From assembly GCA_002790095.1 (NCBI GenBank), contig PFUL01000027.1:1-36199 (forward strand): DNA of 36,199 nucleotides, in the 5' to 3' direction. The notes below the pieces were generated by a model. The model worked only from the letters and a program-made list of their open reading frames with translations. It had not been told where the DNA came from and searched no databases. Both the position numbers and the translations under genes were made by a program. The stretch is from Elusimicrobia bacterium CG_4_9_14_3_um_filter_62_55. GTDB taxonomy: Bacteria; Elusimicrobiota; Elusimicrobia; UBA1565. Within the stretch, counting starts at the first letter, position 1, and each line of letters opens with the position of its first letter. Below, piece after piece: positions 16,733-25,106 of this stretch.

Positions 16733-17585
16733 TCAGCATCCGCAGAGCGGAGGAGACGGCCAGCGCTGCGCACGCGGCGCAGACGATCACGGGCCCCAGC
16801 GGCAGGTCTCGCGTATACGAGAGCCAGAAACCCGCGAACGCGCTTGTCCCTCCGCAGAGAGACGAGAGCAGAGAGAACGAGAGCATCCCCCGCGCCCACG
16901 GCAGCGCCGCCAACGGCGGGATCACCAGAAGCCCGAAGATCACCAGCGGTCCGACGGTCATCACGCCGAGCGAGACCGTCAGGCCGACGATCAGGTAGAG
17001 GAGCAGATCCCAGCCGAGGGCGCGCCGTCCGAGCACGACCGCCATGTCGCGATCGTACGACACCAAAGAGAACTCGCGCTGAAACGTCAGCATGCAGAAC
17101 GCGACCCCGGCGAAGCAGTAGAGCATCGCGTGAAAGTCCGACTCCGAGATCGAGACGATTTCGCCGCGCAGCAGTCCCATCAATTCCGTCTCGCCCGCGG
17201 CGTTCCAGGAGACAAAAAGGATCGCCGCCGCCGCCGCGAGAGCGTACAGCACCCCGACGCGCCCCTCCGAAGAGCCGTCTCCCTTGCGCTCCAGCGCGGC
17301 GAGCGCGAGGACGGCGGCCAAGGTGAACGCGACGGCGGCCGCGATCGCCAAATGCCGCTCATGACTCTCGCCTCCGCTGAGCAATCCGAAGCCCAGTCCC
17401 TGCAGCATGAACGCGAACGCGATGCCCGCGGCCGAGACCTGGGGCAAGGCGATCCCCCAGAACACGAGCCTGCGCAGCACGAAGTACACGCCGACCAGCG
17501 GGCAGACGAGTCCGACCACGAGGCTTCCGTAAACCGCGTGATGGAGCAGGAAGCCGGGGCTGAAGATGTGCGCGAGCGTTTCCAT
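16719..17585 (-). CDS. znuB: zinc ABC transporter permease
   Basis: A 288-aa very hydrophobic protein with about eight membrane segments, of the ABC-3 metal permease family. FVLRRLVFWGIALPQVSAAG and the VGPLVIFGLLVIPPLAA segment are typical of ZnuB/MntB proteins. The ATG at 17585 overlaps the znuC stop as TGATG. It forms the inner-membrane channel of the zinc importer with ZnuC and ZnuA. Manganese is possible from family alone; zinc is favoured by the COG0523 neighbour and the Zur-like operator. Confidence 0.88.
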   Translation of the reverse strand: METLAHIFSPGFLLHHAVYGSLVVGLVCPLVGVYFVLRRLVFWGIALPQVSAAGIAFAFMLQGLGFGLLSGGESHERHLAIAAAVAFTLAAVLALAALERKGDGSSEGRVGVLYALAAAAAILFVSWNAAGETELMGLLRGEIVSISESDFHAMLYCFAGVAFCMLTFQREFSLVSYDRDMAVVLGRRALGWDLLLYLIVGLTVSLGVMTVGPLVIFGLLVIPPLAALPWARGMLSFSLLSSLCGGTSAFAGFWLSYTRDLPLGPVIVCAACAALAVSSALRMLIKRT

Positions 17586-18298
17586 CACAGTTCGCTTCGA
17601 AACACTTCGCTGAGCCGGCCCGAGCTGAGCATTTCCTCGGCCGGTCCGGTCTCAACGCGGCCCTCGTCGACCCAGGCGATGTCGGTGAACAAGCCCTTTT
17701 CCGCGCGGACGCGGTGGCTGATCATCAGGATCGTCAAGCCGTGCGTCTCCTTAAGAGTCTTGAGCAGTTCGAGCAGCGCGTGCTGCGTGGTGATGTCGAT
17801 GCCGGCTAGGGGCTCGTCGAGCGCAAGCAGGTTCGGTTCGGCGGCCAGCGCGCGCGCGATCAGAACGCGCTGCTTCTGCCCTCCCGACAGGGCGCTGTAG
17901 GGCTTCCCCGCGAAATTCGCCGCGCCGCATTCCCGCAGGCAGCGCCGCGTGAGTCCCTGGGACGCGGAGCGCCCCGGCAGCAGGCCGGGTTGGATGCGCC
18001 GGTAGGTTCCCATCACCGCGACGTCGAATGCGGACAACGGATAAATGGGATCGAGCTTCTCTTTCTGCGGGACATACCCGAAGCGGACGTCGCCGCGCGC
18101 GACCTTGCCGCGCAGGCAGGGGATCAGCCCCAGCATCGTCTTCAGGACCGTCGTCTTGCCCGAGCCGTTATGGCCGAGTACGCCCCAAAAGGAACCCGGT
18201 CGGATCTCGAGGTTCACGCCTTCGACGACCGCGGCGCCGCCGTAGCCGAGAGAGGCGCGCTTGAAGCGGATCAAGGGTCCGGTCGGGGTTTTCACCAC
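17585..18298 (-). CDS. znuC: zinc ABC transporter ATP-binding protein
   Basis: A 237-aa ATPase from GTG 18298, 4 nt after znuA. Walker A GHNGSGKTT, Q-loop in FGYVPQKEKLD, signature LSGGQKQR, Walker B LLALDEPL and switch His in MISHR are all intact. It powers zinc import through ZnuB. A second GTG follows at 18295 and could be the true start. Length and motif spacing are normal for the family. Confidence 0.93.
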   Translation of the reverse strand: MVKTPTGPLIRFKRASLGYGGAAVVEGVNLEIRPGSFWGVLGHNGSGKTTVLKTMLGLIPCLRGKVARGDVRFGYVPQKEKLDPIYPLSAFDVAVMGTYRRIQPGLLPGRSASQGLTRRCLRECGAANFAGKPYSALSGGQKQRVLIARALAAEPNLLALDEPLAGIDITTQHALLELLKTLKETHGLTILMISHRVRAEKGLFTDIAWVDEGRVETGPAEEMLSSGRLSEVFRSEL

Positions 18299-18302
18299 CG
18301 TC

Positions 18303-19244
18303 TCATTCTACATCTTTCCCGATTTTTGCCGCGGTGAGCAGCGCGTCGAGGTTGTGTTCGATCGCGCCCGCGAAGGTTTCGGTCTCGGGGAACGCGCCGG
18401 CCATCGTGCCGATCACCGCGATCCTGGCGCCGGTTTCCCGCGCGAGCCATTCGGAGGTCTTCGACTCGTATTCCTGTTCGCGCACGATCAAAGACACCTT
18501 TTCCTTTTTCATCTTTTGCACGAGCTTCTCCAGATGCGTCGGCGTCGGCGCGATGCCGGGTTTGAGCTCGACCGTGTCGACGAAGTCAATGCCGGTGAAG
18601 CGGCCCAGATAGGCCGTGTCCTTGTGATAAGAGACGGCTTTCACGCCCTTGAGCGGCGCGGCCTTCTTTTTCCATTCGCTCAGCTTCGCGTCGAGCTCCA
18701 AGAGATAAACCTTCAAGTTCGCGTCGTAGTCCTTCGCATGCGCGGGATCGACGCGCTTGAGCCCGTCGGCGACGCTGCGCGCGATCACCGGGCCGTTGTC
18801 GGCGCCCATGTTGTAGTGCGGATTCCCGAGGGGATGAATCTCGCCCTCGGCGCGGCTGAGCGTGTCGGGCTTTTGCAGCACCCGGACCCCCGTCGAGGCG
18901 TCGATGCAGCCGGAACCGGCGCAGGTGCGGGTCCAGTCCGCGCTCATCTTGGGATTGCGGGCGACCTCGAGCAGTCCCGGCAAGAAGGAGTGCTCGCTTC
19001 CCATGCCCAGATAGACCACCGCGTCGGCGCGGTTAAGCCGGGTCACGAAACTCGGCCGCATCTGAATCTGATGGATGTCCTCGGTCCCGCGCGCGAGGCC
19101 CTGGACCGCGACACGATCGCCTCCGACCCGTCCGACGATATCGACGAGGTCGGGAACGGTCGCGACGACGCGAATCTTCGCCTCGGCGCGCGGCGCGGCC
19201 GCAGCGAGCGCGGCCAGAGGAAGCAGCAGGAATTTAAGTTTCAT
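18303..19244 (-). CDS. znuA: periplasmic zinc-binding protein of ABC transporter
   Basis: A 313-aa cluster A-I substrate-binding protein. Signal peptide MKLKFLLLPLAALAAAAPRA. Metal-ligand positions are visible in TEDIHQIQ, GNPHYN and SYHKDTAYLGRF, with a C-terminal acidic site in REQEYESKTSEW. It lacks the long His-rich loop of enterobacterial ZnuA but has a Cys pair (TCAGSGC). ATG 19244 has GGAG 6 nt upstream; the ATG at 19256 is itself part of that ribosome binding site. Confidence 0.9.
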   Translation of the reverse strand: MKLKFLLLPLAALAAAAPRAEAKIRVVATVPDLVDIVGRVGGDRVAVQGLARGTEDIHQIQMRPSFVTRLNRADAVVYLGMGSEHSFLPGLLEVARNPKMSADWTRTCAGSGCIDASTGVRVLQKPDTLSRAEGEIHPLGNPHYNMGADNGPVIARSVADGLKRVDPAHAKDYDANLKVYLLELDAKLSEWKKKAAPLKGVKAVSYHKDTAYLGRFTGIDFVDTVELKPGIAPTPTHLEKLVQKMKKEKVSLIVREQEYESKTSEWLARETGARIAVIGTMAGAFPETETFAGAIEHNLDALLTAAKIGKDVE

Positions 19245-19266
19245 CGATTTCTCCATGAGGATGGGG

Positions 19267-20445
19267 TCAGCGGTCGCGGAAGCCGTGCACGTGGCGGCCG
19301 ATGAAGGCCGTCCACTGCAGGGTCACAATGTCGTTGCGGCGCGAGCCCGGAACAGTGTCGGTCCTGCGCGCGTACGAGGCCCGCAGCCGTTGGAACTCGG
19401 TCGCGTACCAGGTCGCGGTCAGCGTGAGCGTCTTCGCGTTTCGGCGCGGGTTGTCGAGGTTTTCGGTCAGGTCGAAAAGAACGCTGCCGCGCCAGCGGCG
19501 GCCGAACTTCGCCTGTACGAACGAGTAGCCCGAGAAGGCCCGGGTCCGGTCGGTTGGAAGCTGCGTGCTGTCGTCGAAGCGGCGCTCGTTGTTGACCAGC
19601 ACCTCCGTCCCCCAGAGAAGTCCCCGGTAGATGCCGCCGCTCGTCGGTTCGTAGCGGTAGGTCAGGTCGACTCCGCTCAGCGTGCGCCAGGTATTCTTCT
19701 TCGTCACTTCGGCGACGGCGTTTCCGCTCGCCGCCAGGTCCTCGGTAACCGTGCGCCGCGGGGTATAGGCGGTGCCCGCGCCGAGTTGGACGGTGTGGTC
19801 GGATCCGAGCTCGAACGACGTGGCGAGCCGCCCGAGGTAGGTGAACTTGGCGAGGTTGCGCGACGGGTCGTTGGCCTCGCGATCGTTCTCGCCGCCGATC
19901 TTGTTGTACATGCCGAGGGTTGCCGCCAGGTACGGACCGAACGGCAGCAGATAGCTCGTCTCGATGCCGTCGGCCTGGGATTCTCCGCCGATGTACTCAT
20001 TGATGGAGGCGGGGCGGTCCGTGACCGGCAGTGCGTCGTCGTGGAAGTGACCCATACGGCCGAAGTCGGCGAAGAGGCGCCCCCCGCGCACCGTGAGATT
20101 CCATGGGAGTGCCGTGGTCTGGAGCGCCATCTCCTCGACTTCGACCTCGGAGGCGCCGGCGTTGATGATCGCCCAGCCCTTGGTGAACGGGTCGATCGGG
20201 GCTTCGAGGTTGAGCTCCGCCGTGCGGAACTCGAAGTTCGCCTTGTCGTCGGCGAAACGCCCGACTTGGTCGAGCGCGAGGCCGATCGCGGGGTTGAAGG
20301 CGTTTAGGGAGGTTTTTGCCGGGGCGCCTTCGAGTTTCTCAAGTCTGCGCTCGAGTTCCTGCAGCCGGTCGGCGACCGGAGGGGTCTGCTGGGCCGAGGC
20401 GCGAAGCGGGGCGAGCAGGAGTATCGAGATCAAGAGGGTTCGCAT
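19267..20445 (-). CDS. outer-membrane porin-like beta-barrel of zinc operon
   Basis: A 392-aa protein with a signal peptide (MRTLLISILLLAPLRASA) and a short coiled coil (RLQELERRLEKLEG). A long stretch of alternating amphipathic strands rich in aromatic residues runs to the end, as expected for an outer-membrane barrel. In the zinc operon it probably lets Zn2+ or a zinc complex cross the outer membrane. I infer this from position, since the family is not one I can name. ATG 20445 was chosen because GGAGAAATCT precedes it, the same arrangement as znuA. Confidence 0.75.
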   Translation of the reverse strand: MRTLLISILLLAPLRASAQQTPPVADRLQELERRLEKLEGAPAKTSLNAFNPAIGLALDQVGRFADDKANFEFRTAELNLEAPIDPFTKGWAIINAGASEVEVEEMALQTTALPWNLTVRGGRLFADFGRMGHFHDDALPVTDRPASINEYIGGESQADGIETSYLLPFGPYLAATLGMYNKIGGENDREANDPSRNLAKFTYLGRLATSFELGSDHTVQLGAGTAYTPRRTVTEDLAASGNAVAEVTKKNTWRTLSGVDLTYRYEPTSGGIYRGLLWGTEVLVNNERRFDDSTQLPTDRTRAFSGYSFVQAKFGRRWRGSVLFDLTENLDNPRRNAKTLTLTATWYATEFQRLRASYARRTDTVPGSRRNDIVTLQWTAFIGRHVHGFRDR

Positions 20446-20533
20446 AGATTTCTCCAAAGACGGATTCGCTGCTGTCGTAGCCGACGCGACCGATGGAGGG
20501 CGCGCGGGCGTCCGTGAGGACGAAAGGAGGAAG

Positions 20534-20893
20534 TCAGGCGAGGGCGGGTGGGCCGCGGGGCGGCGCTCCAGGGAGCGCCGGGGACTGCGTCAAATCGCAG
20601 AGTGGGGGAAGGTCCGCGGCGCGCGGCGCCCCGCGGGGGTGGAGCCGGGTCGTCGTGTGCAGCGGGGATCCGCCCCGGGACAGAAGAAGGCAGAACGCGC
20701 AGTCGGTCTCGGTATGATGCTTGTGAGCGTTCTTGTCCGAGACCGCGGAGTCGGGGTCGGTGCTCTCCGTAGAGTGGTGAAATGAGGATTCGACGAGGCC
20801 GACGCGCCATTCGTGCAGAATGGGAATCAAAGACTGGTTCGCGAGAAGAAGCGTTGCCAGTACGAATGCGCGGCGGAGACGAAAGGCCCTCAT
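20534..20893 (-). CDS. small His/Cys-rich protein, first gene of zinc operon
   Basis: A 119-aa protein from ATG 20893. An N-terminal hydrophobic helix (signal or anchor) is followed by a His-rich segment (SFHHSTES, then NAHKHHTETDCAFCLLL) and a Pro-rich tail. The HxxxDCAFC pattern recalls DUF2946-type small proteins found in metal-related operons. It may bind or buffer zinc in the periplasm, which is inference. The promoter and palindrome directly upstream show it is the first gene of the operon leading to the porin and znuACB. Confidence 0.6.
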   Translation of the reverse strand: MRAFRLRRAFVLATLLLANQSLIPILHEWRVGLVESSFHHSTESTDPDSAVSDKNAHKHHTETDCAFCLLLSRGGSPLHTTTRLHPRGAPRAADLPPLCDLTQSPALPGAPPRGPPALA

Positions 20894-20895
20894 GA

Positions 20896-20935
20896 GTTGA
20901 TAACAAATTATCAACTAATAGAGACCTTCCGTCAA
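20896..20935 (-). promoter_or_regulatory. promoter with Fur/Zur-type operator
   Basis: Reading on the minus strand, TTGACG (20935-20930), a 17-nt spacer and GATAAT (20912-20907) form a good sigma70-type promoter. The perfect palindrome GTTGATAA-N4-TTATCAAC (20896-20915) covers the -10 box and the transcription start. Its core TTGATAA/TTATCAA resembles Fur-family, notably Zur-type, boxes. Zinc-dependent repression of the downstream zinc operon follows naturally but is inferred. Confidence 0.8.
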
Positions 20936-20993
20936 CCCCGCAGCCCGCTCCTTTTATAGAATGCGGACAGACTTCGTCTACGAGGGTATCCCG

Positions 20994-22385
20994 ATGGCTA
21001 AACAAAACTTCAGAATCGAACGCGACAGCATGGGGGAGATGCAGGTTCCGGCCGACGCGTTGTGGGCCGCTCAGACCCAGCGTAATATCGGCAATTTTCC
21101 CATCAGCGGCCAGCGGTTCCCTCGCGCGTTTCTGGAGGCGATCGGCTTGGTGAAGGGCTGCTGTGCCGCCGCGAACGCTCACTTGGGACTGATGAAGAAA
21201 GACGTGTCCGCCGCGGTGCAGAAGGGATCCTGGCAGGTCGCGGCGGGGGACTACGACGACCAGTTTCCGCTCGATGTCTTTCAGACCGGTTCGGGGACGA
21301 ACACCAACATGAACGCCAACGAGGTGATCGCCGCGCTCGCGTCGAAGCATCTGAAGGCCAAGGTTCATCCGAACGATCACGTGAACATGTCGCAGTCCTC
21401 CAACGACGTGATCCCGACGACGATCCACGTCGCGGCTCACCTCCAGGCGACGAAGAAGCTGATCCCGGCCCTGAAGCACTTGGAGAAGACGATCCGCGCG
21501 AAAGCCCGCAGCGTCGACTCGGTCGTGAAGACCGGGCGCACGCATTTGATGGACGCGATGCCCGTGCGCATGAGCCAGGAACTCGGCGCGTGGGCGACCC
21601 AGGTCTCCAACGGCGTGAAGCGGCTCGAAGCCTCTCTCCCGCGCGTCGCGGAGCTCGCGATCGGAGGGACCGCCGTCGGCACGGGGATCAACGCCCCGAA
21701 GGCCTTCGGTCCAAAGGTCGCCGCCGAACTCAAGAGGCGGACCGGGATCGCGTTTAAGGCCGCCCCCGACCGTTTTGAGAAGCTCGCCGCGCAGGACGCC
21801 TCCGTCGAGCTTTCGGGCCAATTGAAGGTGATCGCCGTGAGCTTCATGAAGATCGCCAACGATTTGCGCTGGATGAATTCGGGTCCGAACTGCGGCCTGG
21901 GCGAGATCGTTCTCCCCGGACTCGCGCCGGGTTCGAGCATCATGCCCGGAAAGATCAACCCGATCATTCCCGAAGCGACGACGATGGTTTGCGCACGCGT
22001 GATCGGCAACGACGCGACGATCGCGATCGCGGGACAGTCCGGAAACTTCGAACTCAACGTGATGCTCCCGGTCGTGGCGTTCGACCTGCTGCAGTCGATC
22101 GAACTGCTCGCCAACATCGCGGTGCTGCTCGCCGACAGGGCGATCGCGGGGTTCATCGCCAATAAAAAGAAGGTCGGCGACCTCGCGGAGATGAATCCGA
22201 TTCTGGTGACGGCGCTCAACCCGATCACGGGCTACGACCTCGGCGCGAAGATCGCCAAGCGTGCCTACGCGGAGGGCCGCAAGGTGAAGGACGTGGCCGC
22301 GGAGATGACGACCTTGGCCAACGGGAAGCTCGATCGGCTGCTCGATCCCGCTTTGCTCACGCACGGGGGCGTCCGGAAGACGTGA
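20994..22385 (+). CDS. fumC: class II fumarate hydratase
   Basis: A 463-aa enzyme that interconverts fumarate and malate in the TCA cycle. The superfamily signature GSSIMPGKINP is intact, as are TGSGTNTNMNANEV and the SQSSNDV and GRTHLMDAMP segments. ATG 20994 (MAKQNFRIERDSMGEM) was chosen over ATG 20961: GAGG lies about 8 nt upstream and the family starts here. Aspartase shares the fold, but the N-terminal RIERDSMGEMQVP form favours fumarase. The start region is divergent from the zinc operon by 100 bases. Confidence 0.95.
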   Translation: MAKQNFRIERDSMGEMQVPADALWAAQTQRNIGNFPISGQRFPRAFLEAIGLVKGCCAAANAHLGLMKKDVSAAVQKGSWQVAAGDYDDQFPLDVFQTGSGTNTNMNANEVIAALASKHLKAKVHPNDHVNMSQSSNDVIPTTIHVAAHLQATKKLIPALKHLEKTIRAKARSVDSVVKTGRTHLMDAMPVRMSQELGAWATQVSNGVKRLEASLPRVAELAIGGTAVGTGINAPKAFGPKVAAELKRRTGIAFKAAPDRFEKLAAQDASVELSGQLKVIAVSFMKIANDLRWMNSGPNCGLGEIVLPGLAPGSSIMPGKINPIIPEATTMVCARVIGNDATIAIAGQSGNFELNVMLPVVAFDLLQSIELLANIAVLLADRAIAGFIANKKKVGDLAEMNPILVTALNPITGYDLGAKIAKRAYAEGRKVKDVAAEMTTLANGKLDRLLDPALLTHGGVRKT

Positions 22386-23434
22386 GCCCGCTTCCCGCGG
22401 ACTTCGATCCGAACGCCGCCGCCGCCGGCGACGAAGGAATATTCGGTCTTCCGTTCTCGGAAAGCGAGGCGGCCTTGGTGTATCTGCCCGTCCCTTGGGA
22501 GGTGACGACCTCCTACGGGCGGGGCACCGCCGACGGACCCGCGGCGATCGCGAAGGCGAGCGCGCAGATCGACCTCTACGACGCGGACGTTCTGAACCCC
22601 TACGAAGCGGGCTTGTTTCTCAGGCCCGAAGATCCCGCGATCCGCGCGCTCAACGACGGAACGCGGCCCGATGCCGAGAGGATCATCGCGGCCGGCGGAC
22701 CCGTGGAGGGACTCGAATCGGTGCTCGAGCGCGTCAACACGGCGGGCGCCGAACTCAACGAGCGCGTCTATGCGGCCGCGAAGGAATTGCTCGACGCGGA
22801 CAAGATCGTCGGCCTGGTGGGCGGAGACCATTCGACGCCGTTCGGCTCGATTCGGGCCCACGCCGAGCGGCATCCCGGCATGGGCATTCTGCATATCGAC
22901 GCTCACTCGGATACGCGCGACGCGTACGAGGGGTTTACGTGGTCGCATGCGTCCATTTTGCGCAACGTGCTGGACCGGATTCCGGGGCTGTCGACGACGG
23001 TACAGGTCGGTATTCGGGATTTCTGCGAGCAGGAAGCGGAGTATTGCGCGAAAAACGAAGCGCGCTTGAGGGTGCATTACGACCGCGACTTGAAGGCGAA
23101 GGAATACCGCGGCGAGCGTTGGGACGGCGTTTGCGAAAGCCTCGTCGCAGGTCTTCCTGACACCGTCTACATCACCTTCGACATCGACGGACTCGACCCT
23201 CGCTTCTGTCCCCATACCGGAACGCCGGTGCCGGGCGGTCTGGACTTCAGCCAGGCGAATCATCTTCTCGGCGCGGTCGTCCGCTCAGGCCGTACGATCG
23301 TCGGTTTCGATCTCAACGAGGTCGCCCCGGGGCCCGGCGGCGATGAGTGGGACGCGAATGTCGGCGCTCGCCTGCTCTACAAGCTTTCGGCTTGGACGCT
23401 GGCGAGCCGCGGTTTGGCGAAACCGCGTCCGTGA
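22382..23434 (+). CDS. arginase/agmatinase-family ureohydrolase
   Basis: A 350-aa Mn-dependent ureohydrolase from GTG 22382, overlapping the fumC stop as GTGA. The binuclear-metal motifs are GGDHS, HIDAHSDTR and TFDIDGLDP, all intact, plus TGTPVPGGLDF near the active-site entrance. The N-terminal LPVPWEVTTSYGRGTADGP is agmatinase-like. Likely substrates are agmatine or a related guanidino compound, releasing urea and feeding polyamine synthesis. The exact substrate cannot be told from sequence. About 60 residues are inserted compared with short agmatinases (near residues 80-130). Confidence 0.85.
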   Translation: MSPLPADFDPNAAAAGDEGIFGLPFSESEAALVYLPVPWEVTTSYGRGTADGPAAIAKASAQIDLYDADVLNPYEAGLFLRPEDPAIRALNDGTRPDAERIIAAGGPVEGLESVLERVNTAGAELNERVYAAAKELLDADKIVGLVGGDHSTPFGSIRAHAERHPGMGILHIDAHSDTRDAYEGFTWSHASILRNVLDRIPGLSTTVQVGIRDFCEQEAEYCAKNEARLRVHYDRDLKAKEYRGERWDGVCESLVAGLPDTVYITFDIDGLDPRFCPHTGTPVPGGLDFSQANHLLGAVVRSGRTIVGFDLNEVAPGPGGDEWDANVGARLLYKLSAWTLASRGLAKPRP

Positions 23435-23703
23435 ACGGCGCTTCGGACGCGCTCTACCGCTGCCGCGTTTGCGGTTGGCGTCACGAGACCCCGCCCTGGG
23501 GACTTGATGGGAAGACGCCCTACTTCACGCATTGCGATTGCTGCGGCAACGAGGTCGGTTGGCAAGACCGCACGCCGGAACTCGCGCGCAAGACGCGCGC
23601 CGCCTGGATCGGGCGCGGCGCGCCGTGGTTTAGCCGGTCGATGAAGCCCGAGGGTTGGAATCTTGAGCGGCAGCTCGAGGAAGTGCCGGAGAAATTCCGC
23701 TAG
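23431..23703 (+). CDS. small zinc-ribbon-like protein
   Basis: A 90-aa protein from GTG 23431, overlapping the previous stop (GTGA). Two CxxC pairs (CRVCGW and CDCCGNEVGW) frame a PPWG segment, followed by RKTRAAWIGRGAPWF. This matches a widespread uncharacterised small zinc-ribbon family. The TAG stop lies within a CTAG palindrome shared with the convergent gene. Function unknown. Confidence 0.75.
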   Translation: MNGASDALYRCRVCGWRHETPPWGLDGKTPYFTHCDCCGNEVGWQDRTPELARKTRAAWIGRGAPWFSRSMKPEGWNLERQLEEVPEKFR

Positions 23704-24266
23704 GTTTTAATCAGCACCGGCTCGTCTCGATCCGGTCCGTAGTAGATCGCGGGGACGGCGCGCGGTCCCTCGCCGTTTCCCGGGTTGCTGATCTTCTGGA
23801 GGGTTGCTCCGTTTCCGCTGAGAACGGACTCGCAGAACCGGACCTGGGTGCCCAGTACGCTCATGCCGGGAGTTCCCATGTGAAAATTCTTCTTGCCGTT
23901 GAGGTATAAGCCGTCGGACCGGACTTCGCGTCTGTTGTTGTCCCCGAAATTCGCGACCGCGAGCGGCACCCCTTCTCCGGCGTTCGGGTTGGCCATCCCC
24001 AGCACCGCGTTGTGGTTTCCGTTGTAGCAGATCAGGCCCTGTCCTTCCGCGCCTTGGGAAATCTCGTCGCAATTCACGTTCCCGAGCCCCTTCGACCGCG
24101 CGGCCTCTAAGATCACCTGTCGAACGCGCTGCAGACCGGGGACGGGGCCTCCGCTCATCGCGGCCTTGATGACGGCGCTGTCGCTGAGATTCCCGCAACC
24201 CGGTGCTCCCGCTTGGGCGAGCGGAACGGAGAAGGCGGCCAGAGCGAAAATCAGCAGGGGGCGCAT
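23700..24266 (-). CDS. secreted protein of unknown function
   Basis: A 188-aa protein with a signal peptide (MRPLLIFALAAFSVPLAQA). The mature part has four Cys (PGCGNLSD, VNCDEIS, LICYNGN, RFCESVL), so two periplasmic disulfides are plausible. An Asn/Gly-rich middle contains GVPLAVANFGDNN. I do not recognise the family. A TTGAAA-16-TACACT promoter ends 8 nt before the ATG. It stands alone, convergent with the zinc-ribbon gene. Confidence 0.7.
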   Translation of the reverse strand: MRPLLIFALAAFSVPLAQAGAPGCGNLSDSAVIKAAMSGGPVPGLQRVRQVILEAARSKGLGNVNCDEISQGAEGQGLICYNGNHNAVLGMANPNAGEGVPLAVANFGDNNRREVRSDGLYLNGKKNFHMGTPGMSVLGTQVRFCESVLSGNGATLQKISNPGNGEGPRAVPAIYYGPDRDEPVLIKT

Positions 24267-24274
24267 CGCTTCTT

Positions 24275-24302
24275 AGTGTAGTCCCGATCCCGGGAATTTC
24301 AA
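24275..24302 (-). promoter_or_regulatory. promoter of secreted-protein gene
   Basis: On the minus strand TTGAAA (24302-24297), a 16-nt spacer and TACACT (24280-24275). Only 8 nt separate the -10 box from the ATG at 24266, implying a leaderless or nearly leaderless mRNA. Confidence 0.6.
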
Positions 24303-24369
24303 GGGCCTTTTTCAGGAACTTCGGACCTCCGGTTGCCCGGATTAGGTAGAATGTCGAAGAAGGGGACGA

Positions 24370-24453
24370 GGGCGAGTGGCGGAACCGGCAGACGCAGCGG
24401 ACTTAAAATCCGTGGACCGAAAGGTTTTGAGGGTTCGAGTCCCTCCTCGCCCA
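24370..24453 (+). tRNA. tRNA-Leu(UAA)
   Basis: The acceptor stem GGGCGAG (24370-24376) pairs with CTCGCCC (24446-24452), followed by discriminator A at 24453. The anticodon arm GCGGA-CTTAAAA-TCCGT gives anticodon UAA. A long variable arm and the TTCGAGTC T-loop fit a class II leucine tRNA. The 3' CCA is not encoded. The psd start follows 9 bases later. Confidence 0.96.
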
Positions 24454-24461
24454 AAAACATA

Positions 24462-25106
24462 ATGAAAATAGCGATTTACGCATGGAAGTTCATCATTTTA
24501 GGAACAACGGCCGCCGCCGCCGGCGTCGCCTTATACCGCCTAAAAGGGCTGAATGCCGGGTTGGCGCTCGCCTCCTTGGGCGTGTTGTTCGCGCTGTTCT
24601 CGGCGTATTTCTTCCGCGACCCGGACCGGCCCCTGCCGACCGACCCCAACAAGCTCTATTCCTCGGGCGACGGCGTGATTATGAGCGTCGCCCGCGAGGG
24701 GCCGGGCGGCGTCACCACGATCCGGACCTTCCTTTCCGTCTTCGACGTGCATGTCCAGCGCCTGCCGTGTTCGGGCAAGGTCGAAAAGGTTCAATACGTG
24801 GACGGGTCCTTCGTCGCCGCGATGAAGCAGCCGGAATCCTTCCACAACGAGCGCAGCATCGTTTCGATCGCCTGTGAGGGACGCGGGACGATCGTCGTTG
24901 AGCAGATCGCCGGACTGATCGCTCGCCGCATCCGCTGCTGGATCGGAGCGGGAGACGCGGCCGTGGCGGGCGAGCGCTACGGCCTGATTCAATTCGGATC
25001 GCAAGCCGCCGTGCATATGCCCGACGGAGCGCGGCCTTTGGTCAAGGCGGGAGACCGCGTCGTGGGGGGCGTCACGCCCATCGCAGAATGGATCGAGCGA
25101 AACTAA
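24462..25106 (+). CDS. psd: phosphatidylserine decarboxylase (short type)
   Basis: A 214-aa pyruvoyl-dependent enzyme making phosphatidylethanolamine from phosphatidylserine at the inner membrane. Two N-terminal hydrophobic segments precede the catalytic part. FLSVFDVHVQRLP and SFHNERS carry conserved residues. The self-cleavage site is FGSQ near residue 183, whose Ser becomes the pyruvoyl group; FGS is usual in the short form. ATG 24462 follows the tRNA by 8 bases. It overlaps pssA by 19 bases, a common psd-pssA pair. Confidence 0.92.
   Translation: MKIAIYAWKFIILGTTAAAAGVALYRLKGLNAGLALASLGVLFALFSAYFFRDPDRPLPTDPNKLYSSGDGVIMSVAREGPGGVTTIRTFLSVFDVHVQRLPCSGKVEKVQYVDGSFVAAMKQPESFHNERSIVSIACEGRGTIVVEQIAGLIARRIRCWIGAGDAAVAGERYGLIQFGSQAAVHMPDGARPLVKAGDRVVGGVTPIAEWIERN

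Noticed and set aside
16647-17900. Long plus-strand open frame antisense to znuB and znuC
   Set aside because: Low-complexity Arg/Glu translation; both opposite-strand genes have intact family motifs.
19244-19256. Upstream in-frame ATG of znuA (and the matching one at 20457 for the porin) as true starts
   Set aside because: In both cases the upstream ATG is the beginning of an ATGGAGAAATC string whose GGAG serves as the ribosome binding site for the next ATG, where the signal peptide begins.
18261-20307. Plus-strand open frames opposite znuA and the porin gene
   Set aside because: Shadows of GC-rich coding sequence; composition is not protein-like.
20430-22364. Long minus-strand open frame (over 600 codons) antisense to fumC
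   Set aside because: Arg/His/Asp-rich translation without domains, typical of the mirror frame of a GC-rich gene; fumC on the plus strand is complete and conserved.
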